From NCBI GenBank assembly GCA_947174495.1, contig CAMWJC010000024.1, positions 1-40,416 on the forward strand: DNA of 40,416 nucleotides, in the 5' to 3' direction. Positions 14,581-23,830 of this stretch are shown in pieces. Position numbers and translations under genes: made by a program. The first letter of the stretch is position 1. Every line of letters begins with the position of its first letter. This stretch comes from an uncultured Lachnospiraceae bacterium (GTDB lineage: Bacteria > Bacillota > Clostridia > Lachnospirales > Lachnospiraceae). Under the pieces are notes generated by a model. The model had not been told where the DNA came from. It was given only the letters and a program-made list of their open reading frames with translations, and searched no databases.

Positions 14581-14775
14581 ATGAAGAAGACAAAAAAAGT
14601 AAAAGGAAGCTGTGAGCAATGTAATAATTATGTTTATGATGAAGATTATGAATGCTACAGCTGCGAGGTTGATTTGGATGAGGATGAAATGGCCCGCTTT
14701 CTGGCGGATGAATACAGGGACTGCCCTTATTTCCAGCCCGGTGATGAGTATCTGATCGTCAGAAAGCAGATGTAA
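14581..14775 (+). CDS. Small Cys-rich acidic protein (DUF6472-like, 64 aa)
   Basis: Five Cys are placed as two pairs plus one: CEQC, CYSC, and a single CPYF. These fit a small zinc-binding knuckle. The sequence is very acidic (DEDYEC, DLDEDEMARF, ADEYRDCPYF) after a short basic start (KKTKKVKG). I associate this layout with DUF6472 proteins in Lachnospiraceae. ATG 14581 with GGAGA before it is preferred over the GTG at 14554. It follows the folBK gene by 23 bases, so it may be co-transcribed with the folate operon, but nothing links it to folate functionally. Confidence 0.7.
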   Translation: MKKTKKVKGSCEQCNNYVYDEDYECYSCEVDLDEDEMARFLADEYRDCPYFQPGDEYLIVRKQM

Positions 14776-14784
14776 TTGTATAGT

Positions 14785-15816
14785 TTACTTACTTGCGGCT
14801 GCATTCTCAGCAGCGGCAAAGGTTGTAACGCTAACCGTTCCGTTTACCGGAGTATGATAAACGGGAGTATCTTGACCAAATGCGTGGAAATAAGCATAGG
14901 TTGAGGTCAGGTTGATATCGGAATAATTACCTTCTGCAACCACTTCCGGACTGCTTCCGTCGAGCCGCATACGCATCAGGGCAGGTTCCGTGGCGGAAAC
15001 GCGCTGATAATAAATATACTGTTCTCCTATATTAAAAGTATCTACCCTGTCATTTGTCAGGATCTCTACCGTATTCTCAGAAAGAGAGTACCGGCATAAT
15101 CTGTAATTTTCAGATACATCCATGTAATAAATATATCCATCCTTAAAAGCAGGATACCACAAATTCCCCTGATAGATGGTGGAAATTGTATCTGTTGTAG
15201 TGTCAAGAGCATATAGATAGTGATCGGATTCGGTTCCGTTAAAATAAATGATGCCGTTATTGCACGCTGCAGGATTGATGATGCTGTCAGATACCAATGT
15301 GCTTTCGGATTTATCGGTTTTGACTTTATAAAGCTTTGTAAAATCTTTATTGTTATATCTTTGATAATAGATGTAATCTCCGCAAAGCTGCATAGTAACG
15401 GAAGCGCTGCGGTCAAGACATTTAATACTTTTTCCGTTTAAACGGGAGCGGTATACACCGTAAGTGCGGACTACAAATCCCATCCCGTCGCCGCCGTTGC
15501 CATTACTGTCCATGTAGTAGTAAAGGTAGTTCCCGCCTACGTTGATGGCATTTACCCGTGAAGAACTGAGTTTTTTCAGATCCGTTTCATCGGAGTTCAT
15601 GGAGTATAGACAGCCGTTATCATAGGCATTGGAAAAATAAACCCGACCGTCGGATTCAGCAAACAGACCACTGTTATTTAAGTTTCCTGCCGTGTTTCCG
15701 GTGACAGAGAGGTTATTATGGGGAATCCTGGAGTTAAATGCGGAAAAAATTCCTAATCCGATTAATATTAACAGAACAAAACCTGCAAAAAGCAGGGCTT
15801 TCCAATTATTTTTCAT
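14785..15816 (-). CDS. Membrane-anchored beta-propeller-like protein, DUF5050 family
   Basis: An N-terminal anchor (LLFAGFVLLILIGLGIFSA, residues 9-27) is followed by repeated short strands with a Y-rich turn: GRVYFSN, NYLYYYMD, DYIYYQRYN, GIIYFNGT, GYIYYMD, QYIYYQRV and AYFHAF. The repeats (YIYY plus a following LYxxxxD) are spaced about 40-45 residues and suggest a beta-propeller outside the cell. This is the DUF5050 pattern. There is no catalytic motif that I can identify. AAAGGAG precedes ATG 15816. It is convergent with the 64-aa gene (9-base gap) and has its own promoter, so it is a single-gene unit. The ligand is unknown. Confidence 0.88.
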   Translation of the reverse strand: MKNNWKALLFAGFVLLILIGLGIFSAFNSRIPHNNLSVTGNTAGNLNNSGLFAESDGRVYFSNAYDNGCLYSMNSDETDLKKLSSSRVNAINVGGNYLYYYMDSNGNGGDGMGFVVRTYGVYRSRLNGKSIKCLDRSASVTMQLCGDYIYYQRYNNKDFTKLYKVKTDKSESTLVSDSIINPAACNNGIIYFNGTESDHYLYALDTTTDTISTIYQGNLWYPAFKDGYIYYMDVSENYRLCRYSLSENTVEILTNDRVDTFNIGEQYIYYQRVSATEPALMRMRLDGSSPEVVAEGNYSDINLTSTYAYFHAFGQDTPVYHTPVNGTVSVTTFAAAENAAASK

Positions 15817-15860
15817 GAGAGACTCCTTTGACTGATTTAAATATTTTATCCTAGAAATTT

Positions 15861-15889
15861 ATTATAATAAACTGGAAATTACAGTGCAA
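15861..15889 (-). promoter_or_regulatory. Promoter of the DUF5050 gene
   Basis: On the minus strand TTGCAC (15889-15884), 17-base spacer, TATAAT (15866-15861). It sits about 45 bases before ATG 15816. Confidence 0.65.
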
Positions 15890-15911
15890 CTAAAACTCGT
15901 AAGTTTTTGCC

Positions 15912-15940
15912 TTGATAAGCAGATATTTTTGATATAAAAT
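15912..15940 (+). promoter_or_regulatory. Promoter of pheA
   Basis: TTGATA at 15912-15917, 17-base spacer, TAAAAT at 15935-15940, 44 bases before ATG 15985. No T-box or tryptophan-like leader peptide is visible between it and pheA. Confidence 0.55.
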
Positions 15941-15984
15941 GATAGCGATACAGATGATGATCACATCAAAAGAAAGGGTAAGAT

Positions 15985-17109
15985 ATGGATTTAGCAGGCT
16001 TAAGAGAACAGATTGATGAAATCGATTCCCAGATCGTGGAGCTTTACGAAAAGAGAATGGATATTTCCAGGCAGGTAGCAGAATATAAGATTGAGACAGG
16101 GAAAAAGGTTTTTGACAAGGTCAGGGAAGAGGAAAAGCTGCGAAGTGTAAAGGCGCTTACCCATAATGAGTTTAACCGTCATGGTATTGCGGAACTTTTT
16201 GAGCAGATTATGTCTATGAGCCGAAAGCTTCAATATCGTCTGCTTGCGGAACACGGAAGCGTAGGAAAACTTCCGTTTATCGGTGTTGATAAGCTGGAGC
16301 AGGAAAACGTGAGAGTGGTTTTCCAGGGGGCGGAAGGAGCTTATTCTCAGGCAGCAATGATACAATATTTTGGAGAGCATATAAATAGTTTTCATGTGGA
16401 GACTTTTCGGGATGCTATGCAGGCGATTGAAGAAGGAAGTGCAGATTTTGCAGTGCTTCCCATCGAGAATTCAACAGCAGGTATTGTCAGTGAGATTTAT
16501 GATCTCCTGACGGAGTTTGAAAATTACATTGTAGGGGAACAGATTATAAAGATCGAGCATTGCCTGATGGGGGTGCCGGGAACCGAGCTTTCGGAGATTA
16601 AGACGGTATATTCTCACCCTCAGTCTCTGATGCAGTCAGCAAGATATTTAAATCAATATAGCTGGCAGCAGATCAGTATGCAGAACAACGCTTTTGCGGC
16701 AAAGAAGGTTTCCGAGGATCAGGACAGGAGTCAGGCGGCAGTTGCAGGAGAATATGCAGCAAAACTGTATGATTTGGAGATCTTGAAAAAGGGTGTGAAT
16801 CAATCCAGCACGAATTCTACCAGATTTATTATTGTTACTAATCAGAAGATCTTCCGAAAGGAAGCCCGAAAAGTCAGCATATGTTTTGAAGTTCCGCATG
16901 AGAGTGGTTCTCTTTACCATATGTTATCTCACTTTATTTATAATAATTTAAATATGAACAGGATTGAGAGCAGACCGATTGAGGGCAGAAACTGGGAATA
17001 TCGTTTCTTTATTGATTTTGAAGGAAATCTTTCGGACAGTTCCGTAAAAAATGCCTTGAGGGGACTTCGGGAAGAGGCAAGAAATATGAGAATTCTTGGT
17101 AGTTACTGA
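15985..17109 (+). CDS. pheA: Bifunctional chorismate mutase/prephenate dehydratase (P-protein)
   Basis: It converts chorismate to prephenate and then to phenylpyruvate for phenylalanine synthesis. Residues 1-90 are an AroQ-type mutase: LREQIDEIDSQIVELYEKRM, then KVREEEKL. Residues about 108-285 are the dehydratase, with FQGAEGAYSQAAMIQYF, VLPIENSTAGIV, YSHPQSLMQSARYL and the diagnostic STRFIIV. A C-terminal ACT regulatory domain (about 295-374) has the phenylalanine-site motif IESRPI and WEYRFFIDFEG. All parts are intact at 374 aa, so feedback control by phenylalanine is likely. Two further reading frames follow on the same strand with almost no gap. Confidence 0.96.
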   Translation: MDLAGLREQIDEIDSQIVELYEKRMDISRQVAEYKIETGKKVFDKVREEEKLRSVKALTHNEFNRHGIAELFEQIMSMSRKLQYRLLAEHGSVGKLPFIGVDKLEQENVRVVFQGAEGAYSQAAMIQYFGEHINSFHVETFRDAMQAIEEGSADFAVLPIENSTAGIVSEIYDLLTEFENYIVGEQIIKIEHCLMGVPGTELSEIKTVYSHPQSLMQSARYLNQYSWQQISMQNNAFAAKKVSEDQDRSQAAVAGEYAAKLYDLEILKKGVNQSSTNSTRFIIVTNQKIFRKEARKVSICFEVPHESGSLYHMLSHFIYNNLNMNRIESRPIEGRNWEYRFFIDFEGNLSDSSVKNALRGLREEARNMRILGSY

Positions 17110-17131
17110 TATGGATACAGGAGAGCATAAG

Positions 17132-18430
17132 ATGAAAATAAGGGATCAGGAATTAATTGTATACCGGAATTTTGAAGAAAGTGATGCAAAAATTTTGCAT
17201 GATATGACAAGACTGATGGAACATGATCTGCAAAGGTCACAGGACAGGGAAGAGATGGCAGGTGTTTTTTATAACTGTATATACTGCCTTTTAGAACTGG
17301 CGGGAAATTACGGCTTTTACGGGAATTTATGGCATTGCTTTCTCACTAATCTGCTTGTGAATAATGAAAATAGCTACAGCAAGGCCTGCGAAGTTAGAGG
17401 GAAGGTAGAGGGAACCATTAACCGGGCAGTTCTCCATGATATTGTAATTTTTAAGGAGCTTTTTGATTTTGATTTTTCCAACATAGTGAAGGAACTTGAC
17501 ATAGACGGTTTTGATCTTATTACGGATTACGAAAGTAATGACAGTGAAAGTAAGGTTTATAACAGCCGTATCAGAGAGCGGATCTGCCATCTTGCGGTGA
17601 AATTTGCCAAAGACCATACGCCGGAGGAAATGAAGGAGACCCTGACGGACTTCTATAAGGATTACGGAGTTGGCAAATTTGGGCTTCACAAGGCATTTCG
17701 TGTAGAACATGACGAAAGTGGCGTTCGAATCGTACCCATCCCAAGAATCGCACATGTTCGTTTGGAGGATCTGGTGGGGTATGAGATCCCAAAACGGAAA
17801 TTGATTGAAAACACGGAGGCCTTCGTAAGTGGGAAGAGGGCAAACAATTGCCTTCTCTTTGGAGATGCGGGAACAGGAAAGTCATCCAGCATTAAAGCAA
17901 TTGCCAATGAGTATTATGAAAAGGGATTACGCATCATAGAGATATATAAGCATCAGTTCAAGGATTTGAATGATGTGATCTCACAAATCAAGAACAGAAA
18001 TTATAAGTTTATCATTTATATGGATGATCTGAGTTTTGAGGACTTTGAGATAGAATATAAATATTTAAAGGCTGTGATTGAGGGTGGATTGGAGCGGAAA
18101 CCGGATAATGTACTGATTTATGCTACCTCCAATCGCCGTCATCTAATCAGAGAGAAGTTTTCAGATAAAGATGAGGGAAGGGACAATCTTCATGCAGGAG
18201 ATACGGTGCAGGAAAAGCTCTCTCTTGCAGCAAGATTTGGTGTTACCATTTACTTCGCAGCACCGGATAAAAAGGAATTTCAAAATATTGTTCGTGTTCT
18301 GGCAGAGCGTCATCATGTGACCATGCCGGAGGAAGAACTTCTTTTGGAGGCAGGCAGATGGGAGCTTGCACATGGAGGACTTTCGGGAAGATGTGCCCGG
18401 CAGTTTGTGGATTACCTGCTGGGAAGATGA
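17132..18430 (+). CDS. DUF815-family AAA ATPase
   Basis: The C-terminal half (about residues 190-433) is the DUF815 AAA-type ATPase: VGYEIPKRKLIENTEAF, Walker A GDAGTGKS at 244-251, Walker B IIYMDDLSFE with Asp298-Asp299, and the sensor-like IYATSNRRHLIREKF. The N-terminal ~185 residues are alpha-helical with LLELAGNYGFYGNLWHCFLT and no known domain that I recognise. ATG 17132, eight bases after AGGAG, is chosen over 17096 and 17111. It begins 22 bases past the pheA stop and lies 22 bases before ppx. The substrate of these ATPases is unknown; I see no helicase or protease domain. Confidence 0.9.
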   Translation: MKIRDQELIVYRNFEESDAKILHDMTRLMEHDLQRSQDREEMAGVFYNCIYCLLELAGNYGFYGNLWHCFLTNLLVNNENSYSKACEVRGKVEGTINRAVLHDIVIFKELFDFDFSNIVKELDIDGFDLITDYESNDSESKVYNSRIRERICHLAVKFAKDHTPEEMKETLTDFYKDYGVGKFGLHKAFRVEHDESGVRIVPIPRIAHVRLEDLVGYEIPKRKLIENTEAFVSGKRANNCLLFGDAGTGKSSSIKAIANEYYEKGLRIIEIYKHQFKDLNDVISQIKNRNYKFIIYMDDLSFEDFEIEYKYLKAVIEGGLERKPDNVLIYATSNRRHLIREKFSDKDEGRDNLHAGDTVQEKLSLAARFGVTIYFAAPDKKEFQNIVRVLAERHHVTMPEEELLLEAGRWELAHGGLSGRCARQFVDYLLGR

Positions 18431-18452
18431 GAAAGGAGCATGATCTGGAATT

Positions 18453-19997
18453 ATGGCAGTAAAAACATTTGCGGCAATTGATGTAGGTTCCTATGAACTT
18501 GCCATGAAGATTTTTGAGGTGTCTAAGGTTAAGGGAATGAAGGAAATCGACCATATCCGTCACAGTATTGATATGGGAACAGAAAGCTATGCTACGGGAA
18601 AGCTGAGTTATCAGAGGGTGGAAGAACTTTGCCGCGTTTTGCGTGAATTTACGGATATTATGAAGGCATATCAGGTTTCTGATTACGTGGCATACGGAAC
18701 CAGCGCAATCCGTGAAACAGAAAATACAGTTATTTTAATTGATCAAATTCAGCAGAGAACAGGACTTCGCATCGGAATCTTAAGTAATTCCGAGCAGCGT
18801 TTCCTTGATTATAAATCCATCGCGCTTCAGGGAGAGGGGTTTCAGAGGATTATTGAAAATGGAACAGCGATTGTGGATATCGGAGGAGGCAGTATTCAGG
18901 TTTCACTTTTTGATAAGGACACACTGGTATCCACACAAAACATGAAGCTTGGTGTTTTACGTCTTCGGGATCATCTGACTCATTTAAATGCAAGCATCAG
19001 ACAATACGAAAATCTTTTAAATGAGATGATCGATGCACAGATGGCAGTTTACAAGAAACTGTATCTAAGGGACAGAGAAATTCGGAATATTATTGTGGTA
19101 GATGATTATATCTCTATGCTTCTTCGCAAGAAGAGCATCAACAACGAGATGACCGGATACGGGGGAGCGGAACTGTTTGAAAAATTCCGTGAAATTTATC
19201 AGACTGAGAGTATATCCAGTTTGGCCAGACGATGGAATATTGCGGAAGAGATTATGCCGCTTTTATATATTGCGCTGATCATGACCAAGAGAATCATGGA
19301 GACTATGGGAGCGGAATTGATCTGGGCGCCGGGAGTTACCTTGTGTGATGGAATTGCATATGAGTATGCGGAAAAGAATAAAATAATAGTGTCCACGCAT
19401 GATTTTGAGCAGGATATTATTGCCTGCGCGTACAATATCAGTAAGCGTTACAGGGGAAGCCGGAAGCGGAGCGAGACTTTAGAGCAGATTGCGCTGACAA
19501 TCTTTGACAGTATGAAAAAGATTCATGGTTTTGGGAAAAGGGAAAAACTGCTGCTGCAGTTGTCTACGATTCTGCATGATTGTGGAAAGTACATCAGTAT
19601 GACAAATTTGGGAGAGTGTTCTTACAGTATTATCATGTCCACGGAGATTATCGGGCTTTCCCATATTGAAAGACAGATCGTGGCAAATGTGGTAAAGTAT
19701 AATCACATGGAATTTGATTATTTTGAGGAAATGAGCCGAAACGGCATGATCGATAAGGCATCTTATTTAAAGATTGCCAAGCTTACGGCAATCCTGCGCC
19801 TTGCGAACGGGCTGGATAGAAGCCATAAGCAGAAGTTTAAGTATGTAAAGACAGCCCTGAAGGACAATCAACTGGTCATTACGGTAGATACCAACGAAGA
19901 TATTACTCTGGAAAAGGGATTGTTTGGCGAGCGCGCCATGTTTTTTGAAGAAGTATACAGTGTACTGCCTGTGATCAGACAAAAGAGAACAATTTGA
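18453..19997 (+). CDS. ppx: Exopolyphosphatase (Ppx/GppA family) with C-terminal HD domain
   Basis: It should remove terminal phosphates from polyphosphate or from pppGpp. The N-terminal ASKHA fold has AAIDVGSYELAMKIFEV, the second phosphate loop VDIGGGSIQVSLF and GTSAIRETENT. The C-terminal part (from about residue 320) is an HD-type domain with LSTILHDCGKYI (His375-Asp376) and YNHMEFDYF. At 514 aa the length fits Ppx with the extra domain. The start at 18453 has only a weak, distant AGGAG. ppk1 begins 15 bases later, so the pair is an operon for polyphosphate turnover. Confidence 0.93.
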   Translation: MAVKTFAAIDVGSYELAMKIFEVSKVKGMKEIDHIRHSIDMGTESYATGKLSYQRVEELCRVLREFTDIMKAYQVSDYVAYGTSAIRETENTVILIDQIQQRTGLRIGILSNSEQRFLDYKSIALQGEGFQRIIENGTAIVDIGGGSIQVSLFDKDTLVSTQNMKLGVLRLRDHLTHLNASIRQYENLLNEMIDAQMAVYKKLYLRDREIRNIIVVDDYISMLLRKKSINNEMTGYGGAELFEKFREIYQTESISSLARRWNIAEEIMPLLYIALIMTKRIMETMGAELIWAPGVTLCDGIAYEYAEKNKIIVSTHDFEQDIIACAYNISKRYRGSRKRSETLEQIALTIFDSMKKIHGFGKREKLLLQLSTILHDCGKYISMTNLGECSYSIIMSTEIIGLSHIERQIVANVVKYNHMEFDYFEEMSRNGMIDKASYLKIAKLTAILRLANGLDRSHKQKFKYVKTALKDNQLVITVDTNEDITLEKGLFGERAMFFEEVYSVLPVIRQKRTI

Positions 19998-20011
19998 ACG
20001 GAGGCTTACGT

Positions 20012-22135
20012 ATGAGCAAATCCAAGTATGCAGACCCGGCATTTTTCACAAACAGAGAGCTTAGCTGGCTTCTCTTTGATAAACGGGTATTAAGTGAAGC
20101 AAAAGACAAACAAAATCCACTATTTGAACGATTAAAATTTTTAAGTATCACTGCTTCCAATTTAGATGAGTTCTTTATGGTCAGAGTGGCATCTTTAAAG
20201 GATATGGAGAATGCGGGATATGATAAGCCTGATATAGCCGGTTTAACGCCTAAGGAGCAGCTTCAGAAGGTTTATGAGGCAACCCATGAGCTTGTTGAGA
20301 AGCAATATGCAGTTTACAACCGCTTACTGCCCCAGCTTTTACAAAACGGTCTGCGTGTGATTGAAAAGCATGAAAAGTTGACCGTGCAGGAGGCAGAATA
20401 TGTAGATAAATTTTATGAGGAAAATGTTTATCCGGTGCTGACTCCCATGGCAGTGGACTCTTCAAGACCGTTTCCGCTGATCCGGAATAAATCTTTAAAT
20501 ATCGGAGCGTTGGTGACCAAAAAGAGCGGTGGGGAGATGGAATTTGTTACAGTGCAGGTACCCAGCGTATTGCCAAGGATCATACAGATTCCTTCTGAAA
20601 ACACGGAAGAGAAAGTGGTTATTCTGTTGGAGGAAGTGATAGAGAGGAACATTCAGAAATTGTTTCTTAACTATGATATTGTCTGCTCCTATCCTTTCCG
20701 TATTATGCGGAATGCGGATTTTTCCATTGAGGAGGATGAGGCGGAGGATCTTTTGAAGGAAATTGAGAAACAATTGAAAAAGAGGCAGTGGGGACAGGCG
20801 ATTCGTCTGGAAGTGGAGCAGGGAATTGATGTAAGGCTTCTGGAGATCATCAAGCAGGAATTGTCCATTCGGGATGAAGATATTTATCAGATTGCCGGAC
20901 CGCTGGATCTTACCTTCCTCATGAAAATGTACGGACTTCCCGGGTATGAGCATCTGAAGGAAAATGGATATGCAGCGCCTCAGCCGGTTCCAGAGCTTTT
21001 GGCGGACAGTGATATTTTTGAGCAGATTCGAAAGGGAGATATTCTGCTTCATCATCCTTACGAAACCTTTGCGCCGGTAGTAGATTTTATTAGGCAGGCG
21101 GCAAGAGATAAGGATGTGCTTGCTATTAAGCAGACCTTGTACCGTGTCAGTGGAAATTCTCCGATTATTGCGGCACTGGCGCAGGCGGCGGAAAACGGAA
21201 AGCAGGTTTCCGTCCTGGTGGAATTAAAGGCAAGGTTTGATGAAGAAAATAATATAGTATGGGCGAAAATGTTAGAGAAAGCCGGCTGTCATGTAATCTA
21301 TGGCCTGGTAGGTCTTAAGACTCACAGTAAGATTACCCTGGTAGTCAGGAGAGAAGAAGACGGTATTCGCAGATATGTCCATTTGGGAACCGGAAATTAC
21401 AACGATTCCACCGCAAAGCTGTATACGGATGTAGGGCTATTGACCTGCTCACCGGCTATTGGTGAGGATGCTACCGCTGTCTTTAACATGCTTTCCGGCT
21501 ATTCAGAACCGCTGTTTTGGAATAAGCTTTCTCTGGCTCCTTTATGGCTGAAAGATCGTTTTCTGCAGCTGATCAACCGGGAAAAGGAAAACGCAAAGGC
21601 TGGCAGAGGCGGTCATATCATCGCCAAAATTAACAGTCTGTGTGATAAGGATATCATTGAGGCCCTTTATGATGCAGCGGCGGCAGGAGTGAAGATCGAA
21701 TTGATCATACGGGGAATCTGCTGTCTGAAAACTGGACTTCCGGGAATCGAAGAAAATATCAGCGTGCGTTCTATTGTGGGAAATTTTCTGGAGCATTGCC
21801 GCATTTTCTATTTTGAAAATGATGGAAAGCCGGAGTACTACTGTGCCAGTGCAGATTGGATGCCCAGGAACTTAGAGCGCCGCGTGGAAATCATGTTCCC
21901 TATAGAAACACCTAAGCTGCGGACAAAGTTGATGAACATATTGACTATGCAGCTTAAGGACACGGCAAAAGCCCATGTGCTGATGTCGGATGGAACTTAT
22001 GAGAAAGTAGACAGGAGAGGAAAGGGAACCTTTAATGCACAGCTGGAATTTGGGCGTCTTGCGATGCAGGCGGCAAAAGAAAATGACGAGCTGACCAGCC
22101 GCAGAGTGTTTATACCGGAGATACATCATGAGTAA
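20012..22135 (+). CDS. ppk: Polyphosphate kinase 1
   Basis: PPK1 reversibly transfers the gamma-phosphate of ATP to polyphosphate. The N-terminal domain opens FFTNRELSWLLFDKRVLSEA with SNLDEFFMVRV, the middle part has LTPMAVDSSRPFP and DLTFLMKMYGLPG, and the phosphotransfer His438 lies in VGLKTHSKITLVV. The later HLGTGNYNDSTAKLYTD and IRGICCLKTGLPGI are also intact. ATG 20012 follows GGAGG; the TTG frame at 19994 is not needed. At 707 aa it is complete. It lies directly after ppx and overlaps maf by 8 bases. Confidence 0.97.
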   Translation: MSKSKYADPAFFTNRELSWLLFDKRVLSEAKDKQNPLFERLKFLSITASNLDEFFMVRVASLKDMENAGYDKPDIAGLTPKEQLQKVYEATHELVEKQYAVYNRLLPQLLQNGLRVIEKHEKLTVQEAEYVDKFYEENVYPVLTPMAVDSSRPFPLIRNKSLNIGALVTKKSGGEMEFVTVQVPSVLPRIIQIPSENTEEKVVILLEEVIERNIQKLFLNYDIVCSYPFRIMRNADFSIEEDEAEDLLKEIEKQLKKRQWGQAIRLEVEQGIDVRLLEIIKQELSIRDEDIYQIAGPLDLTFLMKMYGLPGYEHLKENGYAAPQPVPELLADSDIFEQIRKGDILLHHPYETFAPVVDFIRQAARDKDVLAIKQTLYRVSGNSPIIAALAQAAENGKQVSVLVELKARFDEENNIVWAKMLEKAGCHVIYGLVGLKTHSKITLVVRREEDGIRRYVHLGTGNYNDSTAKLYTDVGLLTCSPAIGEDATAVFNMLSGYSEPLFWNKLSLAPLWLKDRFLQLINREKENAKAGRGGHIIAKINSLCDKDIIEALYDAAAAGVKIELIIRGICCLKTGLPGIEENISVRSIVGNFLEHCRIFYFENDGKPEYYCASADWMPRNLERRVEIMFPIETPKLRTKLMNILTMQLKDTAKAHVLMSDGTYEKVDRRGKGTFNAQLEFGRLAMQAAKENDELTSRRVFIPEIHHE

Positions 22136-22790
22136 AAAGAGAATTATCCTGGCAAGCGCATCTCCCAGAAGGAGAGAACTTCTTTCTTTGACGGGAGTGA
22201 AGTTTCAGGTTTTGCCGGGAAATATTGAAGAGAAAACAAGTAACAGCAGACCTTCACAAATGGTAAGAGAGCTTTCACGTCAAAAGGCCCTTGCAGTGTT
22301 TGAAAGTTTTTCGGAAGAAGAAAAGGAAAAGAGCCTTGTGATTGGAGCGGATACGTTGGTGTCCATTGACGGAAGAATATTGGGAAAGCCCCAAAATGAA
22401 AAAATGGCGGAAGAAATGTTGATGTTGTTACAAGGAAAAACCCATCAGGTTTACACCGGAGTGACACTCATTTTTAGGGAAGTAGATGAAAACGGAAAAG
22501 CCGCACGCAGAATCTGTACGTTTGCAGAAAAAACTTCCGTAACCATGTATCCGGTCAGCCGCAGAGAAATCAGGGATTATATTGCCACCGGGGAGCCTAT
22601 GGATAAAGCGGGAGCTTACGGAATACAGGGAAGATGCGCCGCATGGATTCAGAAGCTTGCAGGTGATTATAGTAATGTAGTCGGATTACCGGTGGGAAGA
22701 CTCTGGCAGGAACTGAAGAAAATGGACATAGAAGGGATAGAAATTAATGATAAAACTGATAGCATCGGATGTAGATGGAACTCTGATTAA
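22128..22790 (+). CDS. maf: Maf/YhdE nucleotide pyrophosphatase
   Basis: Maf proteins hydrolyse nucleoside triphosphates such as dTTP and UTP or modified nucleotides to monophosphates. It has ILASASPRRRELLSLTG at the start, VIGADTLVSIDGRILGKP, and GAYGIQGRCAAWIQKLAGDYSNVVGLPV, the three family signatures. The Maf fold ends near residue 200 (GLPVGRLWQELKKM); about 17 extra residues follow because the frame runs 44 bases into the next gene. The ATG at 22128 lies 8 bases inside the end of ppk1. The overlap with both neighbours implies coupled translation. Confidence 0.93.
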   Translation: MSKKRIILASASPRRRELLSLTGVKFQVLPGNIEEKTSNSRPSQMVRELSRQKALAVFESFSEEEKEKSLVIGADTLVSIDGRILGKPQNEKMAEEMLMLLQGKTHQVYTGVTLIFREVDENGKAARRICTFAEKTSVTMYPVSRREIRDYIATGEPMDKAGAYGIQGRCAAWIQKLAGDYSNVVGLPVGRLWQELKKMDIEGIEINDKTDSIGCRWNSD

Positions 22791-23550
22791 GGATTCTACG
22801 CCGGATCTGTATCCGGAAATGGTCGATACCATCCGGGAGTTAAAGAAAAGAGAAATTTTGTTTTGCGCCGCCAGCGGCAGGCAGTATGAGAGCCTTAGAA
22901 ATGTATTTCGGGATGTAGCAGATGATATTGCTTATATAGCGGAGAACGGCGCGCACATTCGTTATCAGAATAAAAATATATCCGTTACGCCTATGAAAAG
23001 GGAACATATTGAAGAGATTATGTATATGCTTCGTCCCTATTACGGAGAGTGTGAGACGATTATCTCTACTCCAAACGGAAGTCTTGTAGAAAGCCAAAAT
23101 GAGGACTTTCTCAATTTGATCACCTATGGTTATCATAATGCTTTCCGCCGGGTTGAGGATGTGCTAAAAGCAGATGAAACGATCATTAAGATTGCGGTTT
23201 ACCGAAAGGGGAGCATTAGAAAACTGGGGGAAGAGCTGTTTATTCCCAAATGGAAGGATAAAGTCAAGGCTTGTATGGCAGGAGAAGAATGGGTAGATTT
23301 TATGGACAGCATCGTGGATAAAGGGAATGGACTGAAGATTCTGGAGGATTACCTGAATATTGACAGGCAGGAAACTATGGCATTTGGTGATAATAATAAT
23401 GATATTGGAATGATGCAGGCGGCCGGACACAGTTATGCGGTGGATACGGCGGTAGATGAAGTGAAACAGGCAGCAGGCGGTATTTGTCCCGGCTTTAGGC
23501 AAAAAGGTGTTTATCAGATCATACGAAGGGAGGTGCTTTTTCATGCATGA
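22747..23550 (+). CDS. Cof-type HAD phosphatase
   Basis: It is a HAD-superfamily phosphatase with a type IIB cap. Motif I is LIASDVDGTLIKD with nucleophile Asp; motif II CAASGRQYESLR; motif III Lys in MDSIVDKGNGLKIL; and motif IV MAFGDNNNDIGMMQAAGHSYAV. At 267 aa it is normal. The start lies inside the 3' end of maf and its stop overlaps the next gene by 8 bases, so it belongs to the polyphosphate run. Substrates of Cof-like enzymes are sugar phosphates or flavin and nucleotide phosphates; the specific one cannot be read here. Confidence 0.93.
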   Translation: MIKLIASDVDGTLIKDSTPDLYPEMVDTIRELKKREILFCAASGRQYESLRNVFRDVADDIAYIAENGAHIRYQNKNISVTPMKREHIEEIMYMLRPYYGECETIISTPNGSLVESQNEDFLNLITYGYHNAFRRVEDVLKADETIIKIAVYRKGSIRKLGEELFIPKWKDKVKACMAGEEWVDFMDSIVDKGNGLKILEDYLNIDRQETMAFGDNNNDIGMMQAAGHSYAVDTAVDEVKQAAGGICPGFRQKGVYQIIRREVLFHA

Positions 23551-23809
23551 ATTTGACGATGCTGTATTGCAGTGCTTTCTGGACAATCAGAGCCAGTTGT
23601 TTCCGGAAGAGGATGTTGTTTCCAGTCTTGAGGAAGCAGAAGCATTTCTGGAAGAATGTCTGGCAGTGGTAGTTCATTCCGTTCGTGAGGTATGGGATTT
23701 CTTTGAAGAAGAAGGAATCGATGTGGACGGGGCCGAAGGAGATGAGATTCTGGAGGCAGATGAAGTATTTGATATTGGAGATGGAAGATATCTGATCGTT
23801 GAGGGATAA
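23543..23809 (+). CDS. Very acidic small protein of unknown function (88 aa)
   Basis: 28 of 88 residues are Asp or Glu, while there are only two Arg and no Lys. It reads as two helices with EEAEAFLEECLAVVVHSVRE and WDFFEEEG, then a loop and a short beta ending GDGRYLIVEG. No signal peptide is present. ATG 23543, preceded by AGGGAGG at the right distance, overlaps the stop of the HAD gene by 8 bases, so it is the last member of that run. It has a terminator-like hairpin just after it. I do not recognise a family, and a decoy or inhibitor role is only a thought. Confidence 0.7.
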   Translation: MHEFDDAVLQCFLDNQSQLFPEEDVVSSLEEAEAFLEECLAVVVHSVREVWDFFEEEGIDVDGAEGDEILEADEVFDIGDGRYLIVEG

Positions 23810-23830
23810 GCCAATATCCGCCAAAGCAGG

